Part shown: one piece after another, positions 1 to 11,300 of the stretch
Numbering within the stretch: the first letter of the stretch is position 1
Layout: each line of letters begins with the position of its first letter
Source: Phoronis australis
Lineage: Eukaryota; Phoronida; Phoronidae
Direction: 5' to 3'
NCBI GenBank assembly: GCA_002633005.1
Contig: NMRA01000008.1
Span: 966,284-1,030,283 of the forward strand
Length of the DNA stretch: 64,000 nt
Program-made: the position numbers and the translations under genes
Notes under the pieces: model-generated
What the model was told of the DNA's origin: nothing
The model's database searches: none
The model's input: the letters and a program-made list of their open reading frames with translations, nothing else

Positions 1-71
1 TAGGAAAAAACATTTGGACATTACGATTGGCTGCTATTGAGAGATGCAAAAGTATCTTACTTCATCTTTCT

Positions 72-454
72 GGGCCCGGTCTCCAATCTTTTTACTCTAA
101 ATGGAACTCGAAATTAGGTTTGGCATTTTCTACTCTACTTTTGGGCGAACTCAAGATAAGTGTTTATTATTCTATGCTCGAGTACACAATAACTTACGTA
201 GATAATTTATTGCCCTTAGTTCACAGTTTGTAAACCCAATATTAAAGCAATAAGTTCAAGTTTTTACTCGAGTTTGTAACACGAATATAAGGGTCTTCAA
301 GGGCAAACTTGAACTAGAAACTCCTATGCATAAACTACAATGTATTCGAGCACAGTCTGATAACTAATTATCTTAAGTTCGCACAAAAGGAGCAGAGAAA
401 TTGCCAAAAATAGTTTCGAGCTCATTTCAAGTACAAAGATTAGAGACTGGGCCC
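72..454. repeat. MITE-like dispersed repeat, family A, copy 1 (terminal inverted repeats)
   Basis: The ends are inverted: GGGCCCGGTCTCCAATCTTT at the left and AAAGATTAGAGACTGGGCCC at the right. The interior carries many ACTCGA/TCGAGT motifs. It lies just beyond the 3' end of the GTSF1-like gene. Related copies lie near 4087-4400, 8650-8945 and 48475-48735. No coding capacity is seen. Confidence 0.6.
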
Positions 455-672
455 AGAAATACCTTTGTGCTTTGCACCTACTGCAAAAACTAGTGACTTA
501 TCTGTACAATCCACAGAAGTTAGTGTTTTTAATACAGTTAAACATAACTGAAGACTTCAAAAACAAAAACATTTCATTCTCTTTTTCAACTCATTACTGA
601 ACAATTTCTTTACTACAAGTATCCAAAACAAGGAATGCAAAGAGATGCCCACACACTGATACCTGCATGTTA

Positions 673-678
673 TTTATT
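673..678 (-). terminator. AATAAA polyadenylation signal of the GTSF1-like gene
   Basis: On the minus strand AATAAA lies about 205 nt beyond the stop codon at 882, giving a plausible short 3' UTR. It is the nearest canonical hexamer seen downstream of the stop. Confidence 0.5.
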
Positions 679-881
679 ATTCTTTCACAGGGCCACTCTC
701 CTCCAGAGGCATCGCTGTGACGGTAAAATTTTAACCTCACCTGCCATAGCTTGTCCAGTATATATTGAAAAACGAATGAATCACATGAGAGTAAATTTTC
801 ACCTCGCCTGCCAAAGCTTGTCCAGTATATGTTGAAAAACAAATAAATCGCACAAGTCAATAGCAACTAAATTTCAATCTC

Positions 882-3871
882 TTAGGCTACTGGTTTTCCT
901 CGTCCAAATCCGGCCATTTTGAAGTTTCTGTTGGTGACGAGATATTGAGAAGTGAGTTGCAGAGCATTCTTCGACATGATGCTGGCATTGTGAGGAAGGC
1001 GCAGACCACCAGGTGTCCTGGCTTCTTCAACTGTTGTGGAGGCGTCACATTCAGTTTTCTCCTCGGCTTCTTCATCAGACACTGGGCTGGAAGCAAATTC
1101 ATGTCACAAACAGAATAACAAAGCACAACTACAGTAGATTGTTTCAGTTTGGGAAAACATTGCTGATCAGTAGAACTTAATACGACAATTTCTCAAGAAG
1201 TATACCAGAAAATTTCACTTTTTTTCAGAAAGGTTCTTCCATTACCGATGCCATCGAAGAGCATGCGGTAAAGTTTTTTAGTATTTACAGCAATATACAG
1301 TTCACGTCAAGAGTAATCATAAAATGACCCGCTTTAATAAATATACCATTCGTACCAAGAAATGACCCGGAATTCCGCTCATGACAGCTAGACAGATCCT
1401 GAATTCATTATCAGATTAGCTTCGCTCATGACCGAGAATGAAGGGGAATTAATGGGAAAATTAGCCAAGAGTCTAAGCCATTATGGAACAAAAAATTGAC
1501 GTTATAACAATCACTACCTATCATATTTGCTGTTGACACAATTGGCTGTAATGTCATGACGGAAAAGCCATTATATTATTTTGAAAATTTAAGCATTGAA
1601 AAGTTCCTATTACTGCACTGCAAACGGTGTGCTTCTAGGATTGTTTGTTAATATTATGAAAATGGCCGCTAGGTGGCACAGAATACATTGAACTGTCCAA
1701 AATGAAGGCATCATTACTTAATTCCATAAAATCCATCAAGGAACTCCAAAGGTACAGATGCAAAAGTTACCACAAAATGAATTGGCACTAACAGGGTACA
1801 GCAGTAATTGGACCCTCCCGAAAGAAGTAATCAGTTGTTATCATAATCATAGAGTGCATGTGTGTGGGTGGGTGGGTGCATGTGGGTGGGTGCGTGTGTG
1901 CGGGTGGGTGTGAGCGTGCTTGTGTGGGTGGGTGGGTGTTTGCAACATTTTAAAAGTAATTCCTACAAGCGATCTGGAGAATTGTGCATGACAAACAGTA
2001 TTTGAAACTCATTTGAATCAGAATTATCAGAACAGCCATCAGCAAATTTGGATTCTTTTCTGGGGCAACACATAACCATAACATTCACGGCTACACATAA
2101 CCATAACATTCACGGCTACACATAACCATAACATTCACGGCTACACATAACCATAACATTCACGGCTACACATAACCATAACATTCACGGCTACACATAA
2201 CCATAACATTCACGGCTACACATAACCATAACATTCAACAAGGTTAAGACACAGCTTACAGTCCAAGGGCTCTTTTCTTCAGCTTTTCTGTGTACTTGCG
2301 TTTCTCAGCAGGAGTCATGCCCACCAGTTGACGGAAAGTTTTTGGTTGATCAAAAGCACTTCGGTCCACACCAATTCTCGGCCATGTGACAGACTCTGAA
2401 AATGGCAAAGAATTTTGTTTCTCAGTGATTACAAAACTGTAAATGCTTAATTGTCTGAAAAAAGAAGGCATTTCTTGCCTAACGTAAACCTTAACTTTAA
2501 ATTTTAGCTTAGAGTGGTGGAGACCTTTCAATGCTAATTGAAAAATTAAAAGTTATTATTTTTGTCATGAATATATGTCAAAGTTTTTTCCAGTACTGCA
2601 AGTTAGCATCGTAACTATATATTTGTCTATTTACAATTAAACTATCACCAAAATGATTTTCGTTTGGTCCATAGTGTAAACACATAAAGTTAAACCTGCT
2701 TCTGCAGCTTGAATCATCATTGGTAGTATAGCATACTGGCACCGGTTCTTTAATAAACGGCGGGTCTCGAATAAGTCGGCTAAAAGCCAGTTAAAAACAC
2801 CATTGTTAGATAAGTGCCGGGTCTCAAATAAGTGACGGGAACGGTAATTCAAGAGAAATTAAAACAACTTCAATCACAATTCACTGTTTTATAGGATAGT
2901 CCAGAAGTCAACTTAATGCTTGGACATTAATGAATAGATGCATTGCAAGTGCTAAAAATCATGGACGACGAAATAATTTTATTAAAAACGCATATAACAA
3001 GCAGAAGCCAGTGTCACACTGATATGGTTGACAACTGAAGCGAACACGATTAAAAACGATGTTTATTAAGGAACACTTATCAAACACACCATGTAGTTGG
3101 TAACAACAATCAACAAATGTGAGTGGGCAGTCTGCAAACTTGGCCTTGTTGAATAAGCGCCGGGTTTTAAATAAGTACCGGTTTGAAATAAGCACCCAGT
3201 CAAAAAATGTGTTAGAAAAAATAACCGCCTCGGCGCTAACACGCGGCACTAAGGTATTCTGATTTGAAGCTGCCTTTTTCACTCCACTTTTACGTTAGGA
3301 CTCCATAAAGTTTGCTATGATTATTTCACAAGCACTTTTTGCCTCGGACATCACAAGAAGTAACTGTATCACTACGCAAAACACAATCTGCAACCATATC
3401 AATTTGGGAGACAACAGGCCATTCACAATGCACACAGTGCAAGCCAAAAGCAATCAGACAAATGACCTGGAACTACCCGTTCGGAAGTCGAATTTGTCGT
3501 CGGAGCAGTCTTCTCTCATGACTGAGAATAAAATGGAATTAACAGGAAAGTGAGTAAGGTGGCCAAACCATTCTATTAAATTAGAATTGTGCCACCCTTA
3601 GTTAAAACTGGTAATTTTTCCTGTTAACATAATTAGCCGTTATGACAAGAAAATGGTATTTTGTCTCTGATTGCCTTAGTTTGGTACGGTATGTTGTCAA
3701 GCTCCGAGTCATTACTCACCATTCTCCCAGTCTTCCTTACTACATGGCACAACCCACGGCTTGTAAGCTGGTACAGAGGTGTTTCCACGGAAACGCTGGC
3801 CTTCTTCACCACCTAAAACATTTGGATGACAGGTGAGAGAAGAGCGAGAGCGGGAGAGGGAGAGGGAGAGG

Positions 3872-3902
<31 letters not shown>

Positions 3903-6900
3903 GGAGAGAGAGAGAGAGAGAGTGAGAGAGAGGGAAAACTTGGAGTTCAAAGTCAGGTCAAACAAGAACATGATGCAACAAAGAACCATTCATCTCCAAT
4001 AATAATATGACATGATAGCTACCTATCAGCTGCACTAATTTCATTGAGCATTCAAGTTTTTTAGTGTATCCTGAACTTTTATCGAAGCACTCAGCAGGAA
4101 CTCCTTTGGACTCGAAATTTAAGTTGAAATTATTTTTGACATTTTCTATAATCTTCCTTTCTGCAAACTCTAGATAAGTGACTGTCTATTATTTCATGCT
4201 CCAGTAAATAATGTCTTGTGTTAGTAACTGACTAATCTTAGTATGCACTCGACAACTCCAAATTAAGGCTAAAGCAACACCTTTTACTTGAAATCTCAAA
4301 TATTTATGCGAGTTGGTAGCTCAAATCTTGGGGAAAAAATGCAAACTTGGACTAGACTGTACTTGAGCGGAGAATAATAGACAAGTATCTTGAGTTCGCA
4401 CAAAAGTAACCTTTGTAATGACCTTCCCATTACTGACCTCCTCGATACACTTTGTTGGTGCAACCACGTTAGAAGGTGTCTGTGCTTTTCATTTAAACCT
4501 TATGGTGTACACATAATCTTTACACACCAAATTATCGCACTACTAAATTCAAAGCAGTCAAAGATTCTGACAATTGCAGCACTAGAGCAGCCTGGTGCCA
4601 GATAAACCTAACGACAACTGCAGCAAAAGAATTTTGCCTACAGATTGAGGAGCTATCGTTTACAACCGGCTGGTAACTGCTGTTACGAACGCGCCCAATG
4701 GCCACAGAAATACCGGAACTTTGTGCACATTTCGCGACTGTAGGCCTCAGCTCATCATTATTTTACTCAATTGTGTCTTATTTATTCATATAACTCTACA
4801 TGCATATTAACAAATTTTTATACCTAATTTATTTTATTTCAATTATTAATATTTTCAATCTAATTGTACAAATCTCTCTATATTTTGCTTTATGTAATTA
4901 TTTCCAACCGGGCCCACTTAAAAATCAATGTATTCACTGATCTGGTCACCCAGCCTTTTAAAGAAGTTTAACTAAATAAATAAATAAACCGCCAATGATG
5001 TCTTAAGATTATGTAGGACCCTAGAAAATTGTGTCTCAATGATCGCTTATTGCATTCATATAAAATTTTGGGATACACTTTTTCCTAAATACTGCAATCA
5101 TTTTTCAAATGATCCACTTCTGCATGAGGGGCTATGAAAATAAAGGACTTTAAATGATTTCCACAAAAAATCTAAAGCTGTATAAAATGAAGATTGAATA
5201 TTCAAAACATTCTAACAGAGTGTTTTTGAGACCTCGATCATCTTGAACATTTATATCAAATAGAATTGATCAAGTTATTGATACCGTAGTTTCACTATCG
5301 ATGTACATTTCTTTTTCGCTAATTTTTAAAAAGACATGGTCACGTGACCCAATTAATGACAAATTGGGTGAAAATAAAAAGACCGAAGTTTAGAGGCTCT
5401 CTACTTTCAGAAAATGAACGCGTTTACTGAGCTAAAATCTATAGTTTAGTAGAAATTAGTCTAATTATGCAGACTTATCAATAAGATCTTTATAGGTCTT
5501 GTCAGCACGCCATCTGTTTGCCACATGACGTGACCTAATGAATATCAGTCTGAAAAGACGCCAACAGATGGCATGCTGACAAGACTTAAAATGTTTGCAA
5601 CACATTTTCCACGCCATATTAAGATATATAATTTTAAGATGGCTGGAGCCAGTACAGAGTCCACGGCAGCTCTCTGATTACATGTTAAGAAATAAGGAAA
5701 TGGATGTGAATACCTTGCTGGTAGACGTCCCTCTCAATGACATGTCTGAATTCACATCTGGCCATGTGATGGCGCAGCTCTGGCTTGGGTAGCTCATGTC
5801 TAGCATTGAACGGGCAAACCACGTACTCTTTTCCAGTCCAGTTCTAAAGAAACAATCCATTCAGACAATTGTATATCATGTAACTAAAATACAGAACAGC
5901 CTAGAATCCTCCCTTTTATCAATATAAAAAAGTACTTTTAATATACGGTAGTTAATTTACACAGGAATCACAAGGTGACAAGTTATATCACATTGTACAA
6001 TTAGCTTGGCTGACAATATCAAGTCCTGCAGACAACTGATTTTCTGTGGCAGCATTTGTGCAACATAAAAATGAAGAACGTCGCTTGGTCTACAACTGTA
6101 ACCTTGCCAGGTTTTTATAGGCTAAGGAGTAAGCTACTAAATGGCAATGTTACATGCCTACAAATATAGTGTATGGTGACAAATGGAAAAGTCTGTCCGT
6201 TTTCTTGAAAACTTCCTTCACAAAGCACCTGATTATCTACAACAGTTTTAGCTCAAGTGTAATTGTGGAATGGTTCCAAATATGAGGCCTGTGCACATCT
6301 GATGCACCACAAAGACATGAGACCACCTACACTTTTTTAACCTTGCACACTGTAGACACTAGCAACTAGCAGTTGAAAACAGAATGAAAACATTGTGAAC
6401 CGATTTCAAGCCAGTATATGTAATTAATTACTATTTAGAAATGAAAAACAGCATTAGAACCACAGCCATTATAAATCTACGATGCTTTGTATTTTGTCAA
6501 AAGATGTAAAAGAACTCCGAGTACAAACCCATGGCATCTTCATTAAAGCTGATCTGAATTTCTTTTTTGTGTGAAGCAGAGCAATTGTTAAATCAGTAAT
6601 GTCTTCTGCGGCAACTTTTTGAAGTGTGATTGGTAACGCTAGACAAAGACTTAGCATTGAATAGCAAATTAGCCATAAAAACGCCTTCCGACACAAAAAC
6701 CATCTTTTGATTAATGGACCACTGAGTAAGGAACAAGTTGAGATCAATTTATAGCAGTAAGTGGTTGAACACGAATAAGTGGTTTTCACCTCATAAAAAA
6801 TGTATTTTACACTTAAAATGCACTTAAAAAAGCTTAAGTTCTTCAGTGATCCTTTCTGATTCTGAACATATCTGCGGTGAAGCATGCCAAGGGGAATTAA

Positions 6901-7967
6901 GATGACTTTTACCAAGAATTCAAAAACTTCATTTGTGGTTGCTGTTTACCTTTTAACCGCGTATGATAACCACAAAGTATTTCAGTTGACATCACGTGAG
7001 TAAGGCAAGGACAAAAGCAAAGCGCATGACACTTACAAAAAGTAGCGTGGGAAGATATCCCTTGACTTTATATTTGTCAATTAAACTGGCCTGATTTCGC
7101 ACAACTTTCCTCAAAATGGCACACGGTGAGGGAAGCTTGAGTGAACTGGGACAGATTTTCATGGATGTGTTCAAATTTTGTTGACTACTAGTAAATTGTT
7201 ACCATAATATTGGTATGTGTTAATTATAATTGAGTGCGTATATGCATGTTTCATTCGATCCTATTTGTCACTAAGTAACTTTGATGTGTCCACCTACCAC
7301 GTACACTAAGCAATGTAATTGCCTATATAGCTATAATTACCCACGGCAGTGACCACCACCTCTAGCTAGCTCAACAGAAGCAGTGAAGATCCAATTTTTG
7401 CCGCGTCGGCCAGGAGCACACGCGGCGTTAAAAATGGCCAGTTTCCGATTTGGGCAACTGAACGAAAGATTACTGGAAGCAAAAAATGATTACGGGAGTA
7501 TTTGTTCGAGTTTGAGCGAATTAAAACCATCAGCAAGATTCCTAAACTGTCCCTCTATGAGCAAAAGGTATTTATAATAACGTCAGCGTGAGACATAATT
7601 TGCTGAAAAGCTTCCATGCAGGCCCGGCTAGTTGGAGACGGTGGTCACGACAACCGTGCATCTAGTCAATTTTCTAGATCCTCAAAATGGTTATGGTGCC
7701 AAGGGCTGACCTGAGCGCCCTGTGAATGTTTGGTACGGCATGTACCAGACTGCCAGCAATCATTTGTTTTACCCAATGTCCCAATGGGTTCATCAGCCAC
7801 TCGACGAAATGCAAACTGTTGGGTGATTTACAACGACTTTAAATTGTGCGTCTTCTCACCTTCCTGCACTTCATCAGGTGATAAGGGAATCTCTTAGCAC
7901 GTACCATGTGCGTGTTGTCGTAAGGACACTCCATGTGATCCTCACCATCAACAACAGACAAAGACAT
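882..7967 (-). CDS. GTSF1: GTSF1-like (gametocyte-specific factor / Asterix-type) CHHC zinc-finger protein, 5 coding exons, 223 aa
   Basis: Coding exons on the minus strand: 7967-7860 (exon from 7970), 5843-5714, 3812-3720, 2395-2260 and 1086-882. All junctions are GT-AG and phases chain as 0, 1, 1, 2. Two U11-48K-type CHHC fingers are visible with identical spacing: C14-x5-H20-x9-H30-x3-C34 (CPYDNTH, then [11 protein letters not shown]) and C46-x5-H52-x9-H62-x3-C66 (CPFNARH, then HHMARC). The tail has W99, W108 and W115 ([14 protein letters not shown], then VTWPR), matching the Trp/acidic tail of GTSF1 proteins. Known of the family: in flies and mice it binds PIWI proteins and assists nuclear piRNA silencing or slicing, and the fingers bind RNA. 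The start is the first Met after an acceptor, so a 5' non-coding exon is expected. Residues after about 125 are lineage-specific and lysine-rich, ending GFGRGKPVA. Exon 4 would read straight into TAA at its own donor (CT|GTAAGC), so retention of intron 4 gives a 156-aa form. The family call is strong; function here is inferred. Confidence 0.9.
1855..1941. repeat. GTGGGTG-rich simple repeat in GTSF1 intron 4
   Basis: Irregular run of GTGGGTG and GTGTG units. Confidence 0.85.
2071..2237. repeat. Perfect 25-bp tandem repeat, 6.7 copies, next to the exon 4 donor
   Basis: The monomer begins CATAACCATAACATTCACGG and recurs at 2071, 2096, 2121, 2146, 2171 and 2196, with a final 17-bp partial copy from 2221. 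No mismatch is seen between copies, which points to recent amplification. It begins only about 21 nt inside GTSF1 intron 4. Confidence 0.95.
2749..3215. repeat. Dispersed 'AATAAGYGCCGGGT' repeat fragments in GTSF1 intron 3
   Basis: Several short units of the pattern AATAAGTGCCGGGTCTCAAA occur at about 2749-2840 and again at 3150-3215 (AATAAGCGCCGGGTTTTAAA). The two clusters probably are the repetitive ends of one decayed element. Confidence 0.5.
3831..3934. repeat. (GAGAGG/GA)n simple repeat
   Basis: Purine-rich run of GAGAGG grading into GA dinucleotides, directly upstream (in gene direction) of the acceptor of GTSF1 exon 3 at 3813. On the minus strand this is a long CT-rich polypyrimidine tract. 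Confidence 0.9.
4087..4400. repeat. Family A dispersed repeat, copy 2 (degenerate)
   Basis: Same order of motifs as 72-454: GGACTCGAAATT near the start, GCAAACTTGGACTAGA in the middle, TATCTTGAGTTCGCACAAAA at the end. It lies in GTSF1 intron 2. Confidence 0.5.
5496..5585. repeat. Hairpin-forming MITE-like inverted repeat
   Basis: Arms of about 23 bp (GTCTTGTCAGCACGCCATCT at 5496; its near-complement AGATGGCATGCTGACAAGAC ending at 5585) are separated by a loop of about 44 bp. It lies in GTSF1 intron 2. Confidence 0.7.
7000..7260. repeat. Dispersed repeat family D, copy 1
   Basis: Shares CACTTACAAAA, ACTTTCCTCAAAATGGC, TTTTCATGGATGTGTTCAA and ATATGCATGTTTCATTCGAT with 57425-57715 in the same order, so both are copies of one element. 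Confidence 0.55.
7434..7567 (+). CDS. Candidate alternative first coding exon (45 residues) inside GTSF1 intron 1
   Basis: A start in good context (AAAAATGG) opens a frame beginning [20 protein letters not shown] and running to a donor AAAAG|GTATTT in phase 2. It sits just after a short GC/CpG-rich stretch (about 7400-7430). The phase equals that of the regular first exon of the EPSTI1-like gene, so it could splice to exon 2 at 10552, giving an isoform with another N-terminus. It could also start an unrelated gene or be chance. No family was recognised. Confidence 0.3.
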
Positions 7968-7970
7968 TAT

Positions 7971-8333
7971 CTGAAAAAATTGCACAGTGAACGTTGACAC
8001 CAAGTATAACAATACAGTACAGCAAAAATACATGCAACAATTCAAATGTCAGCACTGGTTCCCGCTGTCATATAATCGAAATCAATTTAGACCTTGTTTC
8101 AGTTAAAGACGCAACAAAATTGTGACAACTCAAAGTGATTAATGGGATATTTATAGGGAAACTTTCGAATCCCGTTACGTTTTCAGATCACGACAGCCAA
8201 CAGGGTCACTTCACGTGTTGTGTCAAAACATGTGCTTTATTACCTCCACTTCATAAGAGCTCCGCCATTTCCGTTTCCAAGAAAACAGAGGGCTTACCAA
8301 AAGCACAGATGATTTAACGTGGGGGAATTTCCA
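7971..8333. promoter_or_regulatory. Probable bidirectional promoter between the GTSF1-like and EPSTI1-like genes
   Basis: The two start codons (7967 minus, 8334 plus) diverge and are 366 bp apart. No TATA box stands out. On the minus strand a good donor (TTTTG|GTAAGC, exon end 8298) lies upstream of the acceptor at 7971. A GTSF1 5' non-coding exon could therefore start above 8298 and overlap the leader of the plus-strand gene. Shared regulation is an inference from the geometry. Confidence 0.5.
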
Positions 8334-11300
8334 ATGACTACACCAAGCCGTCCTGCGAGAACGCAGAATCCTCGAGGCAGAGGTCAAAGCAGGACGCAGC
8401 CAACGATGCAGAACCCAAATGACTTCAATCCAGGCAGACGTGGGGAGTATGGTGGTGGTTACGACGCGGCCGCGAATTCTCCTCAAAGTCAAAGACCAAG
8501 ACAGGGATATGGAGATTTTGAGTCTGGTGCAAGACCTAAGCAGGACAATGACGAGTCGTAAATATTGAATTTAATTTAGTCATGGGCTCTAATATTTCTA
8601 CTTGAAACCGCACTCAACATTATCTTGGCATTTTCTGTTGCAATGCAATTACGGTTTATGCACGTGAGTTTCTAGTCCAAGTTTGCACTTGATGACCCTT
8701 ACATGCGTGTTGTACAAACTAGTAAAAACTCAAAAATGAGTTTATACACACGAATTTTAGCCTTAATGCTGTAGTCATCTAGTGCAAAATGGAATTAAAA
8801 AGTTATCCACTGGAGGCATTTGCGTACTTGAGCATAATAAGACTCAAATCTTGAATTTGGTGCACAAAAGTGGAATAGAAACCACCAAACATAATTTTGA
8901 GTGTCGTTTCGAGTAAAAAGATTTGATCCCGGACCCTGTACTATTTGGGTGAGAAAAATAGTGGTGGAGTACTCAAAAGGGTTAATCTGCACTCAGTAGT
9001 CATGAATGATAGGTTGCTTTTAAACATTCTGCTGATGGCAGGGGCGGATCCAGGATTTTGAGTTAGGGGGGCCAGGGCACGGGAATAACCAGAATTTCGT
9101 CAGATGTGCGCGCCCAGGCTAAATTGTGGGGACGCAGAGGCCTCAAATGCGGACCTGTTGACTAAAAAAAACGTAAACGGGGTTTGTTCAGTTTGTTCAG
9201 GGCCTATGCGTTGTTTATTCACCCCCGACGAGCCCCTGCTTGCGCACACCTGAACTCCCAAATGGTATCTGGTAGAATTTTAGGGGAGCCATGGCCCTCT
9301 TGCCCCCCCCCCTTAAATCTGCCAGTGGATGGGGGCTGGAGATCACAGCAGAATTGGCTGATAGAAAGTATCTTCAATTCAGTAGAAACCAATCACCCTG
9401 ACCTGGATAAGCTCGAACAATAGTTTATGTCTCTCTGATGCTGGGCATGTGATGCCATTGGGTGACAAAGTGAAATTTACCTGTAATGTGTTTGGTAATG
9501 ACCTCTGAGGACTCCATTCATCCACTAGCATTGACAAATCCCCATGGGTAACTTGCCAGGTGATAGTTACATGTATTCCCGGTGCCTGGGTATAACTTTC
9601 AAGTGAAACTAAAATCAGAAAGCCCAACGAGTTGCCGACAGATTTACCAGCTGTCAATAAGCTATGCCCTTTTTTGATGGTCTTTATTATTTTCCTCTTG
9701 AATTTAAGTTAAATTCAATTCCATTCTCCAGGATAGTTTACTTGGCCAATTGTTAAAGATTGATTGTTCACAGCTGTGTTTTCTTACAATTAAGGTCACA
9801 ACTTTTTTGTTCAGAAGAGTAACCTGGAATTTTGCATTTAAGACAAAATGAAAGCGAGATAATTTCCGCTTGGCACTACAATCATCATATCCAATCTATT
9901 ATTATAATAGAACGAAGCTAACGACGCAACAAATGATGTTCTTGAGCAACATTTCGATTTAATAGCTATTTTTTATTCACAGGTAAGTTCCTTTTTCATC
10001 CTAATTGTTTGGTGTACTAACTGTCGTTTATTTTATCAACCAAAAAGTAAATCGGGTTGGGCTGTTCCATTATATATTATTATGGGGATAATCGGCCGTG
10101 TGCCTACTAGCATGTATGACATCCCCAAGGGATGTATTTCCTACAAGGTCAAATCATGGGAGCCTATTGGCTAATTCATCCCAAAAACATCCCCTTGCTG
10201 GTGAATGAAACATATTCTGCTCTCAATTTAGTCTTGAAAGTGATAAAAATGGCTGACAAGTGAAATTTTATGTTGTTATAATTTTTTTCAATGTAACATA
10301 TATACTAACATCAAATTAAATTCTTTCCCGTGCTCCAATTTAGTACCATAACTACCATCAGACAATTTTGAAAAATTTTGGACGATTCACAATAAAGGAC
10401 CTCTTGAAAAATCGAAAGGGGCATTTTTGGCAACTATTTTTTCCCAAATTTGGTGAGGTTTTACCATAGTGTTTGTGACTTTCACAAATAATCGGAGTAT
10501 ACATGAAATCTTCTATGATTATGATTATGAATAATTGTGTACTTGTTGTAGTTACAAGCCATACACTGTGATAGCACCCAATGAAAAGAAGCGACAACAG
10601 GTCACAAGACGTAAGTGATTTTATATTTTTCAAGTGATGACCTGAGCTGCTACTGTAGTGTATGAGAATGAGCTTAAGAAATATTATACACAGTACGTAT
10701 TCATTGTTAAAGGTTCCTTTCAGGCTTGCAGATAATTTGCACATTTTCTAATCATTCCTCTGTTGAATTAAAAATGCTATTTTGTGGTTGTAGGAAACCA
10801 TAAAATAGTTAGTTTGGTACCATTCAGCTCTTTTGTAGAAAATTGAACACAATTCAAATCAGTCATCTTTTTAACAATTAAACGCCAAGTGTGCCAAACA
10901 TTATTAAGTGTTAGCTTTTTAGGGAAAGTGACCTTTGGATATCCTTTTGCCGCATATTTATGAACAACTGTCCAGGGCTTAAAGTCCATTAAAATTATCC
11001 TTTGAATTGGGGAATTAAGTAAGCTATTCGATTTTTTAGTATCGGTGCCATTTTGACATTTTGTACACAGTCAAGTGAAATTAAAATTTCAACTTTGAAA
11101 ACAGTAATAATAGTTAAGCTAGATTTACGTAGTGCTGTAAATTATTGAATACTTTGAAAACTATTACTGGGGTATGAACCTCATCAATTTTACTCCTTCT
11201 CAACACCTGGAAGCATACAATGGGTGCAACCATTGTCGGAGCACACTAATTAATCTAAACATGCAATTTTTGTAAAAAAATTCAGTTGCTAAGATATCCC

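Noticed and set aside
2256-2260. Treating TAA after RALGL as the normal end of the GTSF1-like protein
   Set aside because: The TAA is part of a consensus donor (GTAAGC), and the next exon continues in matching phase 2 to a proper stop, so splicing is the better main model; retention is kept as an isoform idea.
6469-6915. 148-codon open frame on the minus strand
   Set aside because: Lies in GTSF1 intron 1 near the repeat at 7000. It has no domain, odd composition (Leu/Ser/Cys-rich) and no splice signals that fit; read as chance.
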